From Vibrio sinensis (GTDB taxonomy: Bacteria; Pseudomonadota; Gammaproteobacteria; Enterobacterales; Vibrionaceae): a stretch of 64,000 nt of DNA. Shown here piece after piece: positions 9,080 to 19,188 of this stretch. The stretch spans positions 1 through 64,000 of the forward strand of contig NZ_QVMU01000005.1 of assembly GCF_003605645.1 (NCBI RefSeq), given 5' to 3'. The notes below the pieces were generated by a model, which did not search any database, had not been told where the DNA came from, and was given only the letters and a program-made list of their open reading frames with translations. The position numbers and the translations under genes are program-made. Position 1 is the stretch's first letter, and every line of letters begins with the position of its first letter.

Positions 9080-9700
9080 TCACGTATTAATGATGCCTTT
9101 TTGCTGTAGAACTCGAATACACTGCTCTACCAGCGCTTCAATCGGTAACTCTCCAGCGGGTAAATCCACTTCAGGCGCGAGTGGCGCTTCGTAATCAGAA
9201 TCAATCCCTGTGAAATTAGAGATTTGCCCTGCACGCGCTTTTTTGTACAACCCTTTAGGGTCTCGCTGCTCGCACACATCTAGAGATGCATTAACATACA
9301 CTTCGAGAAACTCTCCCTCAGGCAATAAATCTCGCACTAACTGACGCTCTGCACGATGAGGTGAAATAAATGCGGACAATACAATAAGCCCCGCATCAGC
9401 CATCAATTTGGCCAGTTCACCAATACGACGAATATTCTCTCGACGGTCTTGATCTGAAAAACCTAAATCATTACATAAACCATGGCGTACATTATCGCCA
9501 TCAAGTAGGTAAGTATGATATCCAAGCTCTGCCAATTGATTTTCGAGGGCGCCGGCAATCGTCGATTTTCCGGCTCCCGACAAACCAGTAAACCAAAGTA
9601 CGGCTGGTCTTTGTTGTTTTATCTTGGCACGGAATACTTTATCAACGGTATGTTGGTGCCAAACGATATTTTCATCTTTAATGTTGGCTTCTGTTGTCAT
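9080..9700 (-). CDS. cysC: adenylyl-sulfate (APS) kinase
   Basis: Phosphorylates APS at the 3' position with ATP to give PAPS, the CysH substrate. At 206 aa it is close to family size. Seen: Walker A GLSGAGKS (residues 39-46), the DGDNVRHGL substrate loop (68-76), [12 protein letters not shown], and the FISPHR motif with the phospho-accepting Ser113. It is the last gene of the cobA-cysD-cysN-permease-cysC unit, 12 bp after the permease gene. No clear terminator follows; the 48-bp-period repeat occupies that place. Confidence 0.97.
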   Translation of the reverse strand: MTTEANIKDENIVWHQHTVDKVFRAKIKQQRPAVLWFTGLSGAGKSTIAGALENQLAELGYHTYLLDGDNVRHGLCNDLGFSDQDRRENIRRIGELAKLMADAGLIVLSAFISPHRAERQLVRDLLPEGEFLEVYVNASLDVCEQRDPKGLYKKARAGQISNFTGIDSDYEAPLAPEVDLPAGELPIEALVEQCIRVLQQKGIINT

Positions 9701-9712
9701 CAGTTAAATCCT

Positions 9713-11437
9713 TTAATAAGGGAAAAACAGGGGAATCAGCGTCAGTACTAGGACTGAATAAACAATGGATATAGGGATCCCCACTCGTACATAGTCGGTT
9801 AACTTGTAGTTCCCTACGCTATAAACCAGCAAGTTAGTTTGATAGCCGTAAGGCGAAATAAAACTGGCACTCGCGCCAAATAACACGGCCATAATGAACG
9901 GCATTGGATCAACGCCATAGCCTAGCGCCATGCTATAACCAATAGGGAAAGCCAGTGCTGCAGCGGCATTATTTGTTACTAACTCAGTCAAAATTAATGT
10001 CAATAAGTAAGTCGCCACCAGTGCACCAAATACTCCCCAGCCATTAAATGTTTCAATAAACAACTGCCCAAGCTTGATCGATAAGCCAGATGAAAGCATT
10101 AACTGGGCAATAGACAATGCCGAACCAACAATGACGACAATATCAATGGGAAAACGGCGACGTAACTCGCTTAATTGCACAATGCCAAGAAATAAAGTAG
10201 CTAACAAAAATATGGCTAAGCCCTTAATAAGTGGAACCCACTCCAATAAGGCTAGGGCAATCACTGAACTAAACCCAACTAACACCATGGCTGACTTTTG
10301 AAAATCTAACCGAGCACTCGAATCAAGATCATTAACCAATACGAACTCTTTACGGTGAGCTCTCCGTTCGGAATCAAAACGCTTTCCCGGTACCAACACC
10401 AGAGTGTCACCGGCATTAAGGGTAATATTACCCAATCCTCCCTCTAAGCGTTCATGGCCACGACGAATAGCGACTACGACAGCATCAAAACGGTCTCGGA
10501 AATGGCTGGTTTTAAGCGTTCTATTACAAAAACTCGCCGATGAACTAACGACAACTTCAATAAAACCCTGCCCGTTAAGGTGATGTTGGCCAAATAGTGT
10601 TAAGCCTTGAATTTCTTGTAAAGTGGCTACACTTTCAATGTCACCACAAAACAAGAGTCGGTCATTAGCATGCAGAATGAATTCGGGGTCGACCGACGGC
10701 ATAGTTTTCCCACTCCGAATAACTTCTGCTAAGAATAACTTCCGTAAAGCTCGTAAATTATTCTCAGTGATACTGCGTCCAACTAAAGGCGATCCCGCCT
10801 CGACTCTGGCTTCAAGAAAATACGGTAAATCATCCTGAGATTGATCGTCGTAATTCGGTAAAAGATAACTAAGAGGGATCAGTATCAATAAACCGCCGAA
10901 TAATACTGATAGACCGATCATTGTCGGAGTAAAGAATCCCAAACTCGGTAAACCTGCATCTTCAACAAAGCTATTAATGATCAAGTTGGTTGAAGTGCCG
11001 ATCAAGGTCAGCGTCCCCCCTAATATCGCCGCATAAGAAAGCGGTATCAATAATTTGGAGGGAGCGTGTTGCTGATTACGCTTGATTGCTCCTATGAGGG
11101 AAACAACCACTGCAGTATTGTTGGTAAACGAAGAAAGCAGAGCGGTAGATATGCCCATTTTCGCAACCACCGAACCAAGACGACCAGTTGATAAACTGCG
11201 GCTGACCCAACTAATCAATAAGGTTTTCTCTAACGCGCTCGACGCCAGAATTAACAACACTAAAGTCAGCAATGATGAGTTAGTGAAATTCGTTGCCACT
11301 TCTTTAAGTTCTATTATTCCAACCATAAATGCGACAAACGCCGCGCCGGCAAAAATAAAACTCGGCTTAATACGGGTGGCTACAAGGCATATGACAATGC
11401 CAAGTAAGATAGCCAGCACAAATCCTTGTTGCCACAT
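9713..11437 (-). CDS. SLC13-family anion permease with two TrkA-C domains (probable sulfate transporter)
   Basis: A 574-aa inner membrane protein. Hydrophobic segments at about 4-190 and 390-574 form the divalent anion:sodium symporter fold. Two cytosolic TrkA-C (RCK-C) regulatory domains lie between (about residues 205-290 and 295-375, the second ending ITLNAGDTLVLVPG). Its place inside cysDN-cysC makes sulfate the likely substrate, by analogy with Sac1/SLC13-like permeases in sulfur operons; the sequence alone does not prove it. A 91-bp gap separates it from cysN. Confidence 0.88.
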   Translation of the reverse strand: MWQQGFVLAILLGIVICLVATRIKPSFIFAGAAFVAFMVGIIELKEVATNFTNSSLLTLVLLILASSALEKTLLISWVSRSLSTGRLGSVVAKMGISTALLSSFTNNTAVVVSLIGAIKRNQQHAPSKLLIPLSYAAILGGTLTLIGTSTNLIINSFVEDAGLPSLGFFTPTMIGLSVLFGGLLILIPLSYLLPNYDDQSQDDLPYFLEARVEAGSPLVGRSITENNLRALRKLFLAEVIRSGKTMPSVDPEFILHANDRLLFCGDIESVATLQEIQGLTLFGQHHLNGQGFIEVVVSSSASFCNRTLKTSHFRDRFDAVVVAIRRGHERLEGGLGNITLNAGDTLVLVPGKRFDSERRAHRKEFVLVNDLDSSARLDFQKSAMVLVGFSSVIALALLEWVPLIKGLAIFLLATLFLGIVQLSELRRRFPIDIVVIVGSALSIAQLMLSSGLSIKLGQLFIETFNGWGVFGALVATYLLTLILTELVTNNAAAALAFPIGYSMALGYGVDPMPFIMAVLFGASASFISPYGYQTNLLVYSVGNYKLTDYVRVGIPISIVYSVLVLTLIPLFFPY

Positions 11438-11528
11438 ACCGCGTCCTTACTTCATCCCAACTCTCGAACAGCCTATTGTGCTGTACTCAGCTTTAATTCG
11501 ATTTTCTCTATCGAAACACCCCGTAGGA

Positions 11529-12956
11529 CTACTTCAAAAATTGAGAAAGATCTTTCGCTTCCCAATGCGGGAAGTGCTTACGAATCAAAGCATTTAGCTC
11601 TACTTCAAAAGCAGAAATATCACCGATTTTATGCTCTATCTTATTGAGGCTTTCACGTACTAAACCAGCACCAACAGTCACATTAGTTAAGCGGTCAATC
11701 ACCACAAAACCTCCGGTATCTTGCGTGTCTGTATACTTATCTAGTGCTACTGATTCCGTTAAACTCCACTCACATAAACCGATGCCATTCAATGGCAATT
11801 CTGCCGCACTGTGTGACGACAAGTTGTTGATATCATATTGGTGACGGATAGCTTCAACACGTCCCACGGTTTTCTTTCCCGCGATCTTAATGTCATATTC
11901 TCGCCCAGGCTGCAGCGGTTGCTCTGTCATCCACACGACATCGGCAAGCAAGTGGTTACTGGACGTCACATCCGCATCACTAAGCACCAATAAATCACCA
12001 CGGCTGATATCGATTTCATCTTCTAGCGTTAAAGTAACCGCTTGCCCTGAATACGCCGTAGGCAAATCACCATCAAACGTTACAATTCGGGCTACTTTTG
12101 AACTTTTACCTGACGGTAAGGATTGCACACTATCACCCACGCTAACACTACCCGAGGCAATCGTGCCGGCAAAGCCACGGAAATCGAGGTTTGGTCGGTT
12201 AACGTATTGGATTGGAAAACGGAAATCTCCAGTACCTTTATCTTGATCGATATCGACGTTTTCTAAAATTTCCAGTAATGATGGGCCTTCAAACCAACTC
12301 ATATGTGCACTTGGCTCAACCACGTTATCTCCCTCAAGAGCTGACAGTGGGATGATCTGAATATCGGTTTCACCACGTAGATTTTTAGAAAACTCAAGAT
12401 ACTCATCTCGAATTGTCTCAAATCGATCTTGTGAATAATCCACTAAATCCATTTTGTTGATCGCGACCACAAAGTGTTTAATCCCCAGCAGATTCGCAAT
12501 GAACGAATGACGACGAGTTTGATCTAATACGCCCTTGCGTGCGTCAATCAAGATCACAGCGAGATCACAGGTTGATGCACCTGTCGCCATATTGCGCGTA
12601 TATTGCTCGTGTCCCGGTGTATCGGAGATGATGAACTTACGCTTTTGAGTTGAGAAATAGCGGTAAGCGACATCAATCGTAATCCCTTGTTCACGCTCTG
12701 CTTGTAGGCCATCAACTAGCAACGCAAGATCTGGACGTTCACCCGTAGTACCAACGCGCTGGCTATCAGAATGAACCGCAGCCAATTGATCTTCATAAAT
12801 TTGCTTTGAATCATGGAGCAAGCGGCCAATCAAAGTACTCTTACCGTCATCAACTGAGCCACATGTTAGAAATCTAAGTAATGATTTATATTGGTGTTGT
12901 GTTAGGTAGCCTTCAATACCCAGTTCCGCTAGTTGCGCTTCTACTACACTGTTCAT
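11529..12956 (-). CDS. cysN: sulfate adenylyltransferase subunit 1 (GTPase)
   Basis: GTPase subunit of ATP sulfurylase; GTP hydrolysis drives APS formation by CysD. At 475 aa it is the stand-alone CysN and not a CysNC fusion. GTP-binding motifs: G1 GSVDDGKST (33-41), G3 DTPGHEQYT (112-120) and G4 NKMD (167-170), followed by elongation-factor-like barrel domains. It lies 20 bp after cysD in the same operon; the two products form a heterodimer. Confidence 0.97.
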   Translation of the reverse strand: MNSVVEAQLAELGIEGYLTQHQYKSLLRFLTCGSVDDGKSTLIGRLLHDSKQIYEDQLAAVHSDSQRVGTTGERPDLALLVDGLQAEREQGITIDVAYRYFSTQKRKFIISDTPGHEQYTRNMATGASTCDLAVILIDARKGVLDQTRRHSFIANLLGIKHFVVAINKMDLVDYSQDRFETIRDEYLEFSKNLRGETDIQIIPLSALEGDNVVEPSAHMSWFEGPSLLEILENVDIDQDKGTGDFRFPIQYVNRPNLDFRGFAGTIASGSVSVGDSVQSLPSGKSSKVARIVTFDGDLPTAYSGQAVTLTLEDEIDISRGDLLVLSDADVTSSNHLLADVVWMTEQPLQPGREYDIKIAGKKTVGRVEAIRHQYDINNLSSHSAAELPLNGIGLCEWSLTESVALDKYTDTQDTGGFVVIDRLTNVTVGAGLVRESLNKIEHKIGDISAFEVELNALIRKHFPHWEAKDLSQFLK

Positions 12957-12976
12957 GTTCTTTCCTTAGATCCTAA

Positions 12977-13885
12977 TTAGAAATAGCCCTGACGCTTCTT
13001 AAGCTCCATCGATCCTGATTGATCGTGGTCGATCGCTCGTCCTTGTCGTTCACTTGAGGTTGCCACTAACATCTCTTCAATAATCCCGGTTAAGGTATTC
13101 GCTTCAGACTCAATTGCCCCTGTCAGTGGGTAGCAACCTAATGTTCGAAAACGAACACTTTTTTCTTCGATCACTTCACCTGGTAGTAGCTTCATACGGT
13201 CATCATCAACCATGATCAACATGCCATCACGTTCAACCACTGGACGAACTTCTGCTAAATACAGAGGGACAATTTCAATATTTTCAAGATAGATGTATTG
13301 CCAGATATCCAATTCAGTCCAGTTCGATAATGGGAATACACGAATGCTCTCGCCTTTATTGATCTGACCGTTATATGTTTTCCATAATTCTGGGCGTTGG
13401 TTTTTCGGGTCCCACGTGTGGTTTTTATCACGGAACGAATAGACCCGCTCTTTAGCGCGAGATTTCTCTTCGTCACGGCGAGCCCCACCAAAAGCTGCAT
13501 CAAAACCGTATTTATTCAGAGCTTGTTTAAGCCCTTGAGTTTTCATGATATCCGTATGCTTTGATGAACCATGTTCAAATGGGCTACACCCCATAGCGAT
13601 ACCTTCTGGGTTCTTATGTACCAAAAGCTCAAAGCCATACTTTTCCGCTGTTTTATCGCGAAAGTCGATCATCTGTTTAAATTTCCAATCAGTGTCAACG
13701 TGTAGCAATGGGAATGGTATCTTCCCGGGATAAAATGCTTTCCTTGCAAGATGCAACATTACCGATGAATCTTTACCTATCGAGTACATCATTACCGGAT
13801 TATCAAACTCAGCAGCGACTTCACGAATAATGTGAATGCTTTCAGCTTCAAGCTGCTTAAGATGGGTTAAACGTTCTTGGTCCAT
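12977..13885 (-). CDS. cysD: sulfate adenylyltransferase subunit 2
   Basis: Catalytic subunit of ATP sulfurylase, making APS and pyrophosphate from sulfate and ATP. It is an ATP pyrophosphatase fold, with PP-loop [13 protein letters not shown] near residue 34 and the [12 protein letters not shown] region. The start at 13885 ([20 protein letters not shown]) gives 302 aa, the E. coli length, with GGAAG 7 nt upstream; an in-frame start 11 codons earlier is less likely. The cobA stop lies about 100 bp upstream. Confidence 0.96.
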   Translation of the reverse strand: MDQERLTHLKQLEAESIHIIREVAAEFDNPVMMYSIGKDSSVMLHLARKAFYPGKIPFPLLHVDTDWKFKQMIDFRDKTAEKYGFELLVHKNPEGIAMGCSPFEHGSSKHTDIMKTQGLKQALNKYGFDAAFGGARRDEEKSRAKERVYSFRDKNHTWDPKNQRPELWKTYNGQINKGESIRVFPLSNWTELDIWQYIYLENIEIVPLYLAEVRPVVERDGMLIMVDDDRMKLLPGEVIEEKSVRFRTLGCYPLTGAIESEANTLTGIIEEMLVATSSERQGRAIDHDQSGSMELKKRQGYF

Positions 13886-13987
13886 GTTGGTGCTTCCTTT
13901 CCTGCTCCTTTCGAGCATTTGACTGAACTTAAATTATTTTTCTCTCTGTATGGTGTTTCTAGGCATATTGTTTCTAGGCATATTTTT

Positions 13988-14872
13988 CTAGGCATAGTGC
14001 CGCTGTGATTTCAAAACTTGTCCTTGGGAGGAAGATGATTGATTAAACCACTGTAATTTTTCTGAAAGAGAGACAACTTCACCCACAACAATGAGTGATG
14101 GTGATTGTGCATTTTTCGCTAGTGCAGCCAGTTGAGAAAGCTGTCCTTTGAATACTTGTTGAGATGTTTGAGTGCCACGCTCTATGATGGCAATCGGGGT
14201 GTTGGCTTGGCGACCATGTTTGATGAGTTGTTGCTGGATATATTCTGATTTCATCAAACCCATATAAATAACTAAGGTCTGATTACCACGAGCTAACGTC
14301 GACCAATCCATCGTATCGCTTTCTGCTTTTAGATGTCCGGTAATAAACATGGCTGACTGAGCACAGTCTCGATGGGTCAATGGGATACCGGCATAGGCGG
14401 TTGCACCTGCGGCTGCGGTGATTCCGGGGATAACTTGAAATGGCACACCGTGATCTGCCAATACTTCTAATTCTTCACCACCACGACCAAAAACAAATGG
14501 ATCGCCACCTTTAATACGAACAACTCGGTGTCCTTGTTTAGCAAAGTCGACTAATAGTTGATTGGTTTTTTCTTGAGGAACACTATGGTGACCCGCACGC
14601 TTTCCAACGCAAACTAAAATCGTATCACTTGGAATCAAGTCCAAAATATCTTCAGAGACTAGATAGTCATACAGGACAACATCTGCTTGCTGAATAAAGC
14701 GCAATGCTTTAATCGTGAGCAATTCAGCATCACCCGGTCCTGCCCCGACAAGTGCAACCTCGCCATACCCCAATTGACTTGCTCCGCCAAAGTGAGAGGA
14801 GATTTGACCGTTATCTTGCTTTACTCGCTGATGCTTCAATGGAAACTGAGACACCTTTTCCTTACTTGCCAT
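13988..14872 (-). CDS. cobA: uroporphyrinogen-III C-methyltransferase
   Basis: S-adenosylmethionine-dependent enzyme that makes precorrin-2, the entry to siroheme. At 294 aa it is a stand-alone SUMT with no N-terminal CysG dehydrogenase/ferrochelatase domain, so those steps must be encoded elsewhere. Motifs: [15 protein letters not shown] (about 42-56), [17 protein letters not shown] (about 119-135) and [11 protein letters not shown]. It is the first gene of the cysDN operon, which ties siroheme supply to sulfite reduction by CysI. 'cysG-like' is an alternative label. Confidence 0.92.
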   Translation of the reverse strand: MASKEKVSQFPLKHQRVKQDNGQISSHFGGASQLGYGEVALVGAGPGDAELLTIKALRFIQQADVVLYDYLVSEDILDLIPSDTILVCVGKRAGHHSVPQEKTNQLLVDFAKQGHRVVRIKGGDPFVFGRGGEELEVLADHGVPFQVIPGITAAAGATAYAGIPLTHRDCAQSAMFITGHLKAESDTMDWSTLARGNQTLVIYMGLMKSEYIQQQLIKHGRQANTPIAIIERGTQTSQQVFKGQLSQLAALAKNAQSPSLIVVGEVVSLSEKLQWFNQSSSSQGQVLKSQRHYA

Positions 14873-15135
14873 AATACGTTCCTTCGATTTAACTCAATGC
14901 ATTATGGCTGCGTATATATATTACCTGAAATTCTAAAATTTCATTTTTTATATCAAATACTGATAAGGGATTTATTAGTCACACTGTTGCTTATTTGAAC
15001 ATTTTGAGATCTCTTGGTCAGAACAGCATAAAGAAAACGAGCAGTGTCACACTTTGATATTCATCAAAATCATTGTTTCATAAAACTTTGTTACATTACC
15101 CCTGATTTAATCCAATGTAATCCGGAGCATATGAA
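14873..15135. other. divergent promoter region cobA-cysDNC / cpdB
   Basis: A 263-bp A/T-rich gap between divergent genes. On the minus strand, TATATATA-rich sequence at about 14915-14925 is a candidate -10 for the cobA-cysDNC operon with no good -35, as expected for CysB-activated promoters; no CysB site was assigned. On the plus strand an FNR-type box and a candidate cpdB promoter lie at 15054-15100, listed separately. Confidence 0.5.
15054..15067 (+). promoter_or_regulatory. FNR-type operator upstream of cpdB
   Basis: TTGATATTCATCAA is an exact match to the FNR consensus TTGAT-N4-ATCAA. Its centre (15060.5) is about 43 bp before the start implied by a TACATT -10 at 15092-15097, close to the -41.5 of class II activation. 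The cpdB start codon follows at 15136. The site predicts that cpdB is oxygen-regulated; Crp-family cross-binding is also possible. Confidence 0.6.
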
Positions 15136-17097
15136 ATGAAAGTAGCTGTGAAACCTCTCTCTATTGCTGTATTAGGTGGCATGCTAAGCATGGCCGGCCC
15201 TGCTATGGCTGATACGATCAAACTTCGTATCATTGAAACAACAGATATTCACACCAATGTTATGGATCATGACTACTACAAAGATGCTCCGTCTGAAAAA
15301 ATCGGTTTAACACGAACGGCGACTTTAGTTAAACAGGTACGTGGTGAAGTTGAAAACAGCGTTCTTGTTGATAATGGTGACTTAATTCAGGGTAGCCCTA
15401 TGGGTGACTATATGGCTGATAAGGGCATCGAAGCTGGCGAAGTGCATCCTGTTTACAAAGCAATGAACCAACTTAACTATGATGTCGGTAACATTGGTAA
15501 CCACGAATTCAACTATGGTTTGGAGTTCCTAGCAGAAACACTAAATGATGCGAACTTCCCATATGTAAGTGCTAACGTGTTTGATAAAAAAACCGGTAAG
15601 CATTATTTCAAACCTTACATCATCAAAACTCATACTTTCAAAGACACCGACGGCGCTGAGCATCAAATCAAAGTTGGCTACATTGGTTTTGTTCCACCAC
15701 AAATCATGGTTTGGGATAAGAAAAACTTAGAAGGTCAGGTATACGCAAAAGACATTAAAGAATCAGCTGAAGAGCTAGTACCTAAAATGAAAGCGGAAGG
15801 CGCTGACGTTATCGTTGCTATCCCTCACTCGGGTGTTTCATCTGATCCATACAAACTTGGTGCGGAAAATTCCACGTATTACTTAGCTGATGTTGAAGGT
15901 ATTGATGCTATTGCGTTTGGCCATTCACATGCCGTATTCCCAGGTAAAGGATTTGATAACATCCCAGGTGTCGATAACCAAAATGGTACGATTAATGGTG
16001 TGGCTGCTGTCATGCCAGGCCGCTGGGGTAGCCACGTTGGTGTGATCGATCTTAAACTTGAGCAGAAAGACGGTAAATGGGAAGTAACTTCAGGTAAAAC
16101 TGAAGCACGTCCTATTTACGATGCTATTGGTAAAAAATCGCTAGCCAAGGCCGACGAAGGAATTGTCAAAGCTCTGGAGCATGACCACAGTGCCACTCGT
16201 GAATTCGTTAGCCAACCAATTGGTAAAGCAAACGACGTTATGTACAGCTTCCTATCATTGGTTCAAGACGATCCTACGGTACAAATCGTAAACCTTGCAC
16301 AGCAAGATTACGTAGAACGCTTTATCCAAGGGGATCCAGACCTAGCCGATATTCCTGTCCTCTCTGCCGCAGCACCATTCAAAGCGGGTGGTCGTAAAGA
16401 TGACCCATCAGGTTTTACAGAAGTGGAATCAGGTCAGCTTACATTCCGTAATGCAGCCGATCTTTACCTTTACCCGAATACACTGGTTGCACTGAAAATG
16501 ACCGGTAAAGATGTTCAAGAATGGTTGGAATGCTCTGCAGGACAATTTAACCAAATCGATGTCAACACAACGGCACCTCAATCTCTTATTAACTGGGATA
16601 GCTTCCGTACTTACAATTTTGATGTAATGGATGGTGTTAACTACCAAATTGATATCACTCAACCGGCAAAATACGATGGTGATTGCAAAGTTGTAAACGC
16701 TGATGCTAAACGTATTATCGGTTTAACCTATCAAGGTAAACCAATCGATCCAGATCAAGAGTTCATTGTTGCAACCAATAACTATCGCGCGTACAGCAAC
16801 AAGTTTGCTGGTACTGGTAGCGAGCACATTGCATTTGATTCTCCAGATGAAAACCGCGCTGTTGTTGCCGCTTACATCTCTCGCGTAAGCAAAGAGAAAG
16901 GTGAAGTAACACCAAGTGCCGATAATAACTGGAGTTTTGCACCAATTAATGCAGATAAGGCGCTCGATATTCGCTTCGAAACATCACCAAGCGAGAAAGC
17001 AGCTCAATTTGTAAAAGACAAAGGTCAATACCCAATGAAAAAAGTGGCGACCGATGATGTAGGTTTTGCGATTTACCAAATTAACTTACAAAAATAA
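15136..17097 (+). CDS. cpdB: periplasmic 2',3'-cyclic-nucleotide 2'-phosphodiesterase / 3'-nucleotidase
   Basis: A secreted calcineurin-like phosphoesterase that hydrolyses 2',3'-cyclic nucleotides and 3'-nucleotides for phosphate and nucleoside scavenging. A signal peptide is cut after AMA (about residue 25). Metal ligands are seen in TTDIHTN (35-41), [10 protein letters not shown] (79-88), GNHEFNYG (121-128) and the later GHSHAVFPG. The C-terminal 5'-nucleotidase domain follows (from about 360). At 653 aa it has family length. GGAG lies 6 nt before the ATG. It is followed by a palindromic element and a terminator. Confidence 0.94.
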   Translation: MKVAVKPLSIAVLGGMLSMAGPAMADTIKLRIIETTDIHTNVMDHDYYKDAPSEKIGLTRTATLVKQVRGEVENSVLVDNGDLIQGSPMGDYMADKGIEAGEVHPVYKAMNQLNYDVGNIGNHEFNYGLEFLAETLNDANFPYVSANVFDKKTGKHYFKPYIIKTHTFKDTDGAEHQIKVGYIGFVPPQIMVWDKKNLEGQVYAKDIKESAEELVPKMKAEGADVIVAIPHSGVSSDPYKLGAENSTYYLADVEGIDAIAFGHSHAVFPGKGFDNIPGVDNQNGTINGVAAVMPGRWGSHVGVIDLKLEQKDGKWEVTSGKTEARPIYDAIGKKSLAKADEGIVKALEHDHSATREFVSQPIGKANDVMYSFLSLVQDDPTVQIVNLAQQDYVERFIQGDPDLADIPVLSAAAPFKAGGRKDDPSGFTEVESGQLTFRNAADLYLYPNTLVALKMTGKDVQEWLECSAGQFNQIDVNTTAPQSLINWDSFRTYNFDVMDGVNYQIDITQPAKYDGDCKVVNADAKRIIGLTYQGKPIDPDQEFIVATNNYRAYSNKFAGTGSEHIAFDSPDENRAVVAAYISRVSKEKGEVTPSADNNWSFAPINADKALDIRFETSPSEKAAQFVKDKGQYPMKKVATDDVGFAIYQINLQK

Positions 17098-17112
17098 TAT
17101 CTTGCCCTGATT

Positions 17113-17183
17113 CTATACCCCAACAAATTGAAGTGTCGGGTTAGCGAGCAGCGACTCTGCAACTACAAGTTGGGCGGGTATAG
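17113..17183. repeat. short palindromic intergenic element
   Basis: A 71-bp imperfect palindrome whose ends are exact inverted repeats, CTATACCC and GGGTATAG. The inner arms (AATTGAAGT and ACTACAAGTTGGG) also pair roughly. It sits between the cpdB stop and its terminator, so it would be transcribed into the cpdB mRNA 3' end. Architecture and end sequence recall the small dispersed palindromes common in vibrio intergenic regions; membership of a named family is inferred. Confidence 0.6.
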
Positions 17184-17194
17184 GTGCTAATATC

Positions 17195-17224
17195 AAGCCG
17201 CTATAAATTTATAGCGGCTTTTTT
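17195..17224 (+). terminator. cpdB terminator
   Basis: Perfect 26-bp palindrome AAGCCGCTATAAA / TTTATAGCGGCTT followed by a T-run. It stands 98 bp after the cpdB stop, beyond the palindromic element. Confidence 0.85.
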
Positions 17225-17238
17225 AGATCGGAGAGAGT

Positions 17239-17802
17239 ATGACATCAAGATTCAGCGACTACTTATCACAACAAGGATTTTCAAGTGATGAAATCAATGA
17301 GCTAACCAGATTAGCAAAGCCATTAGAATTACCCACTCGTCATATCCTTATTGAACAAGGATCACTGGCTGATCTCTTCTATTTTGTGGTCGATGGTTTG
17401 TGTCATGCCAGTTACCTTACTGAGCAAGGTAAAGAGTTCAGTAAAGAATTTTATTGGGAATTGGATTGGATCATTGGTTTTGAAAGTCTGATTAAACAGC
17501 AACCATCAGCATTTCTCCTTGAAACTCTAACTCCCTGCTATCTTATGTGCTTGCCTATCGAGACTCTCAAGCAATGGCGAAGTATCAACCACCCCATTTA
17601 CCTAAAACTCGTTGAAGCTCAATTAATGCATAAAGAGAACAAAGAACGTTTCATGCTGCTCTATAGTGCAGAGCAACGCTATCAACTCTTTTGCCAACAT
17701 TTTCCTGAACTAGAACAACGGCTATCTGACTATCAAATTGCAGCTTATCTAGGTATTACACCGGTTAGTCTTAGCCGAATCAAAAATCGTTATGAGTCAT
17801 AA
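17239..17802 (+). CDS. Crp/Fnr-family cyclic-nucleotide-fold regulator
   Basis: A 187-aa protein with an N-terminal cNMP-binding-like beta roll (about residues 25-115; ILIEQGSLADLFYFVVDG, KEFSKEFYWELDWIIG). The short C-terminal helix-turn-helix LSDYQIAAYLGITPVSLSRIK (167 onward) ends only a few residues later, so the wing is minimal. The arginine pattern of cAMP-binding Crp is not evident; the ligand is unknown. GGAGAG lies 6-9 nt before the ATG. The next genes, elaA and an EamA transporter, point the same way and could be targets. Confidence 0.75.
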   Translation: MTSRFSDYLSQQGFSSDEINELTRLAKPLELPTRHILIEQGSLADLFYFVVDGLCHASYLTEQGKEFSKEFYWELDWIIGFESLIKQQPSAFLLETLTPCYLMCLPIETLKQWRSINHPIYLKLVEAQLMHKENKERFMLLYSAEQRYQLFCQHFPELEQRLSDYQIAAYLGITPVSLSRIKNRYES

Positions 17803-17880
17803 CATTTGTTAATGCGTATTAGATGGAAAATTGATAATTTGATTAACTCATGTTTATCTTATGACGCAAAAAATAATTAT

Positions 17881-18333
17881 ATGATTGAATGGAAATTAAT
17901 ACCGTTTGCTCAATTGAGCAATATTGAGCTTTATCAGCTTATTAAATTGCGCGTTGATGTTTTTGTTGTAGAGCAAACGTGCCCTTATCCAGAGTTGGAT
18001 GGAAAAGATACGCTACCTGACGTTTATCACTTACTCGGATATCAAAATGGAGAATTGGTTGCCTGCTCTCGTTTGCTGCCTAAAGGAGTAAGTTATCCAT
18101 CAGTAAGTATTGGTCGAGTGGCAACATTACAACAAGCACGCGGTAATGGTTTAGGCCATCACTTACTCGCCGCGGCAAAAGAAAAGTGCCAAGAAATATG
18201 GCCGAATGAAAGCATTGAAATCGGTGCGCAAGAGCATTTAGCTCAATTTTATAGTCAGCATGGTTTTATACAAACATCTGAAAGTTACTTTGAAGATGGC
18301 ATCCCCCATATCGATATGAAATTAACTAAATAG
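17881..18333 (+). CDS. elaA: ElaA-type GNAT N-acetyltransferase
   Basis: A 150-aa GNAT acetyltransferase clearly homologous to E. coli ElaA, whose physiological substrate is not settled. Shared features are the MIEW start, FVVEQTCPYPELDG (about 32-45), the acetyl-CoA loop region IGRVATLQQARGNGLGHHLL (about 80-99), and the end FYSQHGF...EDGIPHIDM. I placed the start at 17881 because this begins the homologous region; an upstream in-frame ATG at 17806 would add 25 unrelated residues. The following gene begins 1 bp after its stop. Confidence 0.88.
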   Translation: MIEWKLIPFAQLSNIELYQLIKLRVDVFVVEQTCPYPELDGKDTLPDVYHLLGYQNGELVACSRLLPKGVSYPSVSIGRVATLQQARGNGLGHHLLAAAKEKCQEIWPNESIEIGAQEHLAQFYSQHGFIQTSESYFEDGIPHIDMKLTK

Positions 18334-18334
18334 T

Positions 18335-19186
18335 ATGCCGCAAGCTATTAATACAACACATGCTATCTTTTTTCTGATCATCGGTAACCTATTTGCTTCC
18401 CTTTCAGACGTCACCGTAAAGTTACTTGATGGGGGAGTATCACCTTTTCAATACATGTTTTTACGCCAATTAATCGCCGTTATTTTAATCTGGCCATTTT
18501 GGCGAAAAGTGTCGACTCAACAGCGCAGATTATCCGCTCCCTACCTAACGCTATTTAGAGCACACTTAGTTCTAATTGGGAGTGGGTGCATGATGGTATC
18601 AATAACCTATCTGCCTCTTGCTACTGCCAATGCGATATTTTATGCCGCACCTTTGCTGATGCTGCCATTATCAATCGTATTGTTAAAGGAGTACCCTAGT
18701 TTTGGAAAGGTATGTGCTACGTCTATAGCATTTGTAGGAGTGTTGGTTGTACTTAGACCATCCCAATATCACTGGGCGGCTCTATTTGCACTAGGTACAG
18801 CTGTCACTTTGGCTCTTTTCAATATCATGGCGCGAAAGCTTCCAAAAGAGCAAAGCGTCATCACGACGCTTTTCTGGACATCTCTCTTTTCTCTACCCGT
18901 TGCTGCGCTTCTATCCGTATTTCATTGGCAACCGATTTCCATCAGAGAATGGCTATGGATTGCTGCAAGTTCCCTACTGATTTTACTCTATAACGGCTTG
19001 GCTGTGCTTGCCTATCAAAGAGCTCCGGCAAGTCAAATTGCACTCGCTGAATATACTGGACTGATCTTTGTCGTTCTATTTGGTGTCTGGTGGTTTAATG
19101 AAATACCAGACACACTCACCGCTTTTGGCATTATATTAATCATTCTTCCACTATTACCTATAAAAGCGCTCAGAAGAACAAAATAG
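18335..19186 (+). CDS. EamA/DMT-family transporter
   Basis: A 283-aa inner membrane protein with about ten hydrophobic helices in two homologous halves of five, the drug/metabolite transporter (EamA) fold. The first half runs from about residue 10 to 135 and the second from about 145 to 280. Substrate unknown. It starts 1 bp after elaA ends, so they are co-transcribed and probably coupled. It meets the next gene tail to tail with a 2-bp gap and no room for a dedicated terminator. Confidence 0.82.
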   Translation: MPQAINTTHAIFFLIIGNLFASLSDVTVKLLDGGVSPFQYMFLRQLIAVILIWPFWRKVSTQQRRLSAPYLTLFRAHLVLIGSGCMMVSITYLPLATANAIFYAAPLLMLPLSIVLLKEYPSFGKVCATSIAFVGVLVVLRPSQYHWAALFALGTAVTLALFNIMARKLPKEQSVITTLFWTSLFSLPVAALLSVFHWQPISIREWLWIAASSLLILLYNGLAVLAYQRAPASQIALAEYTGLIFVVLFGVWWFNEIPDTLTAFGIILIILPLLPIKALRRTK

Positions 19187-19188
19187 TG

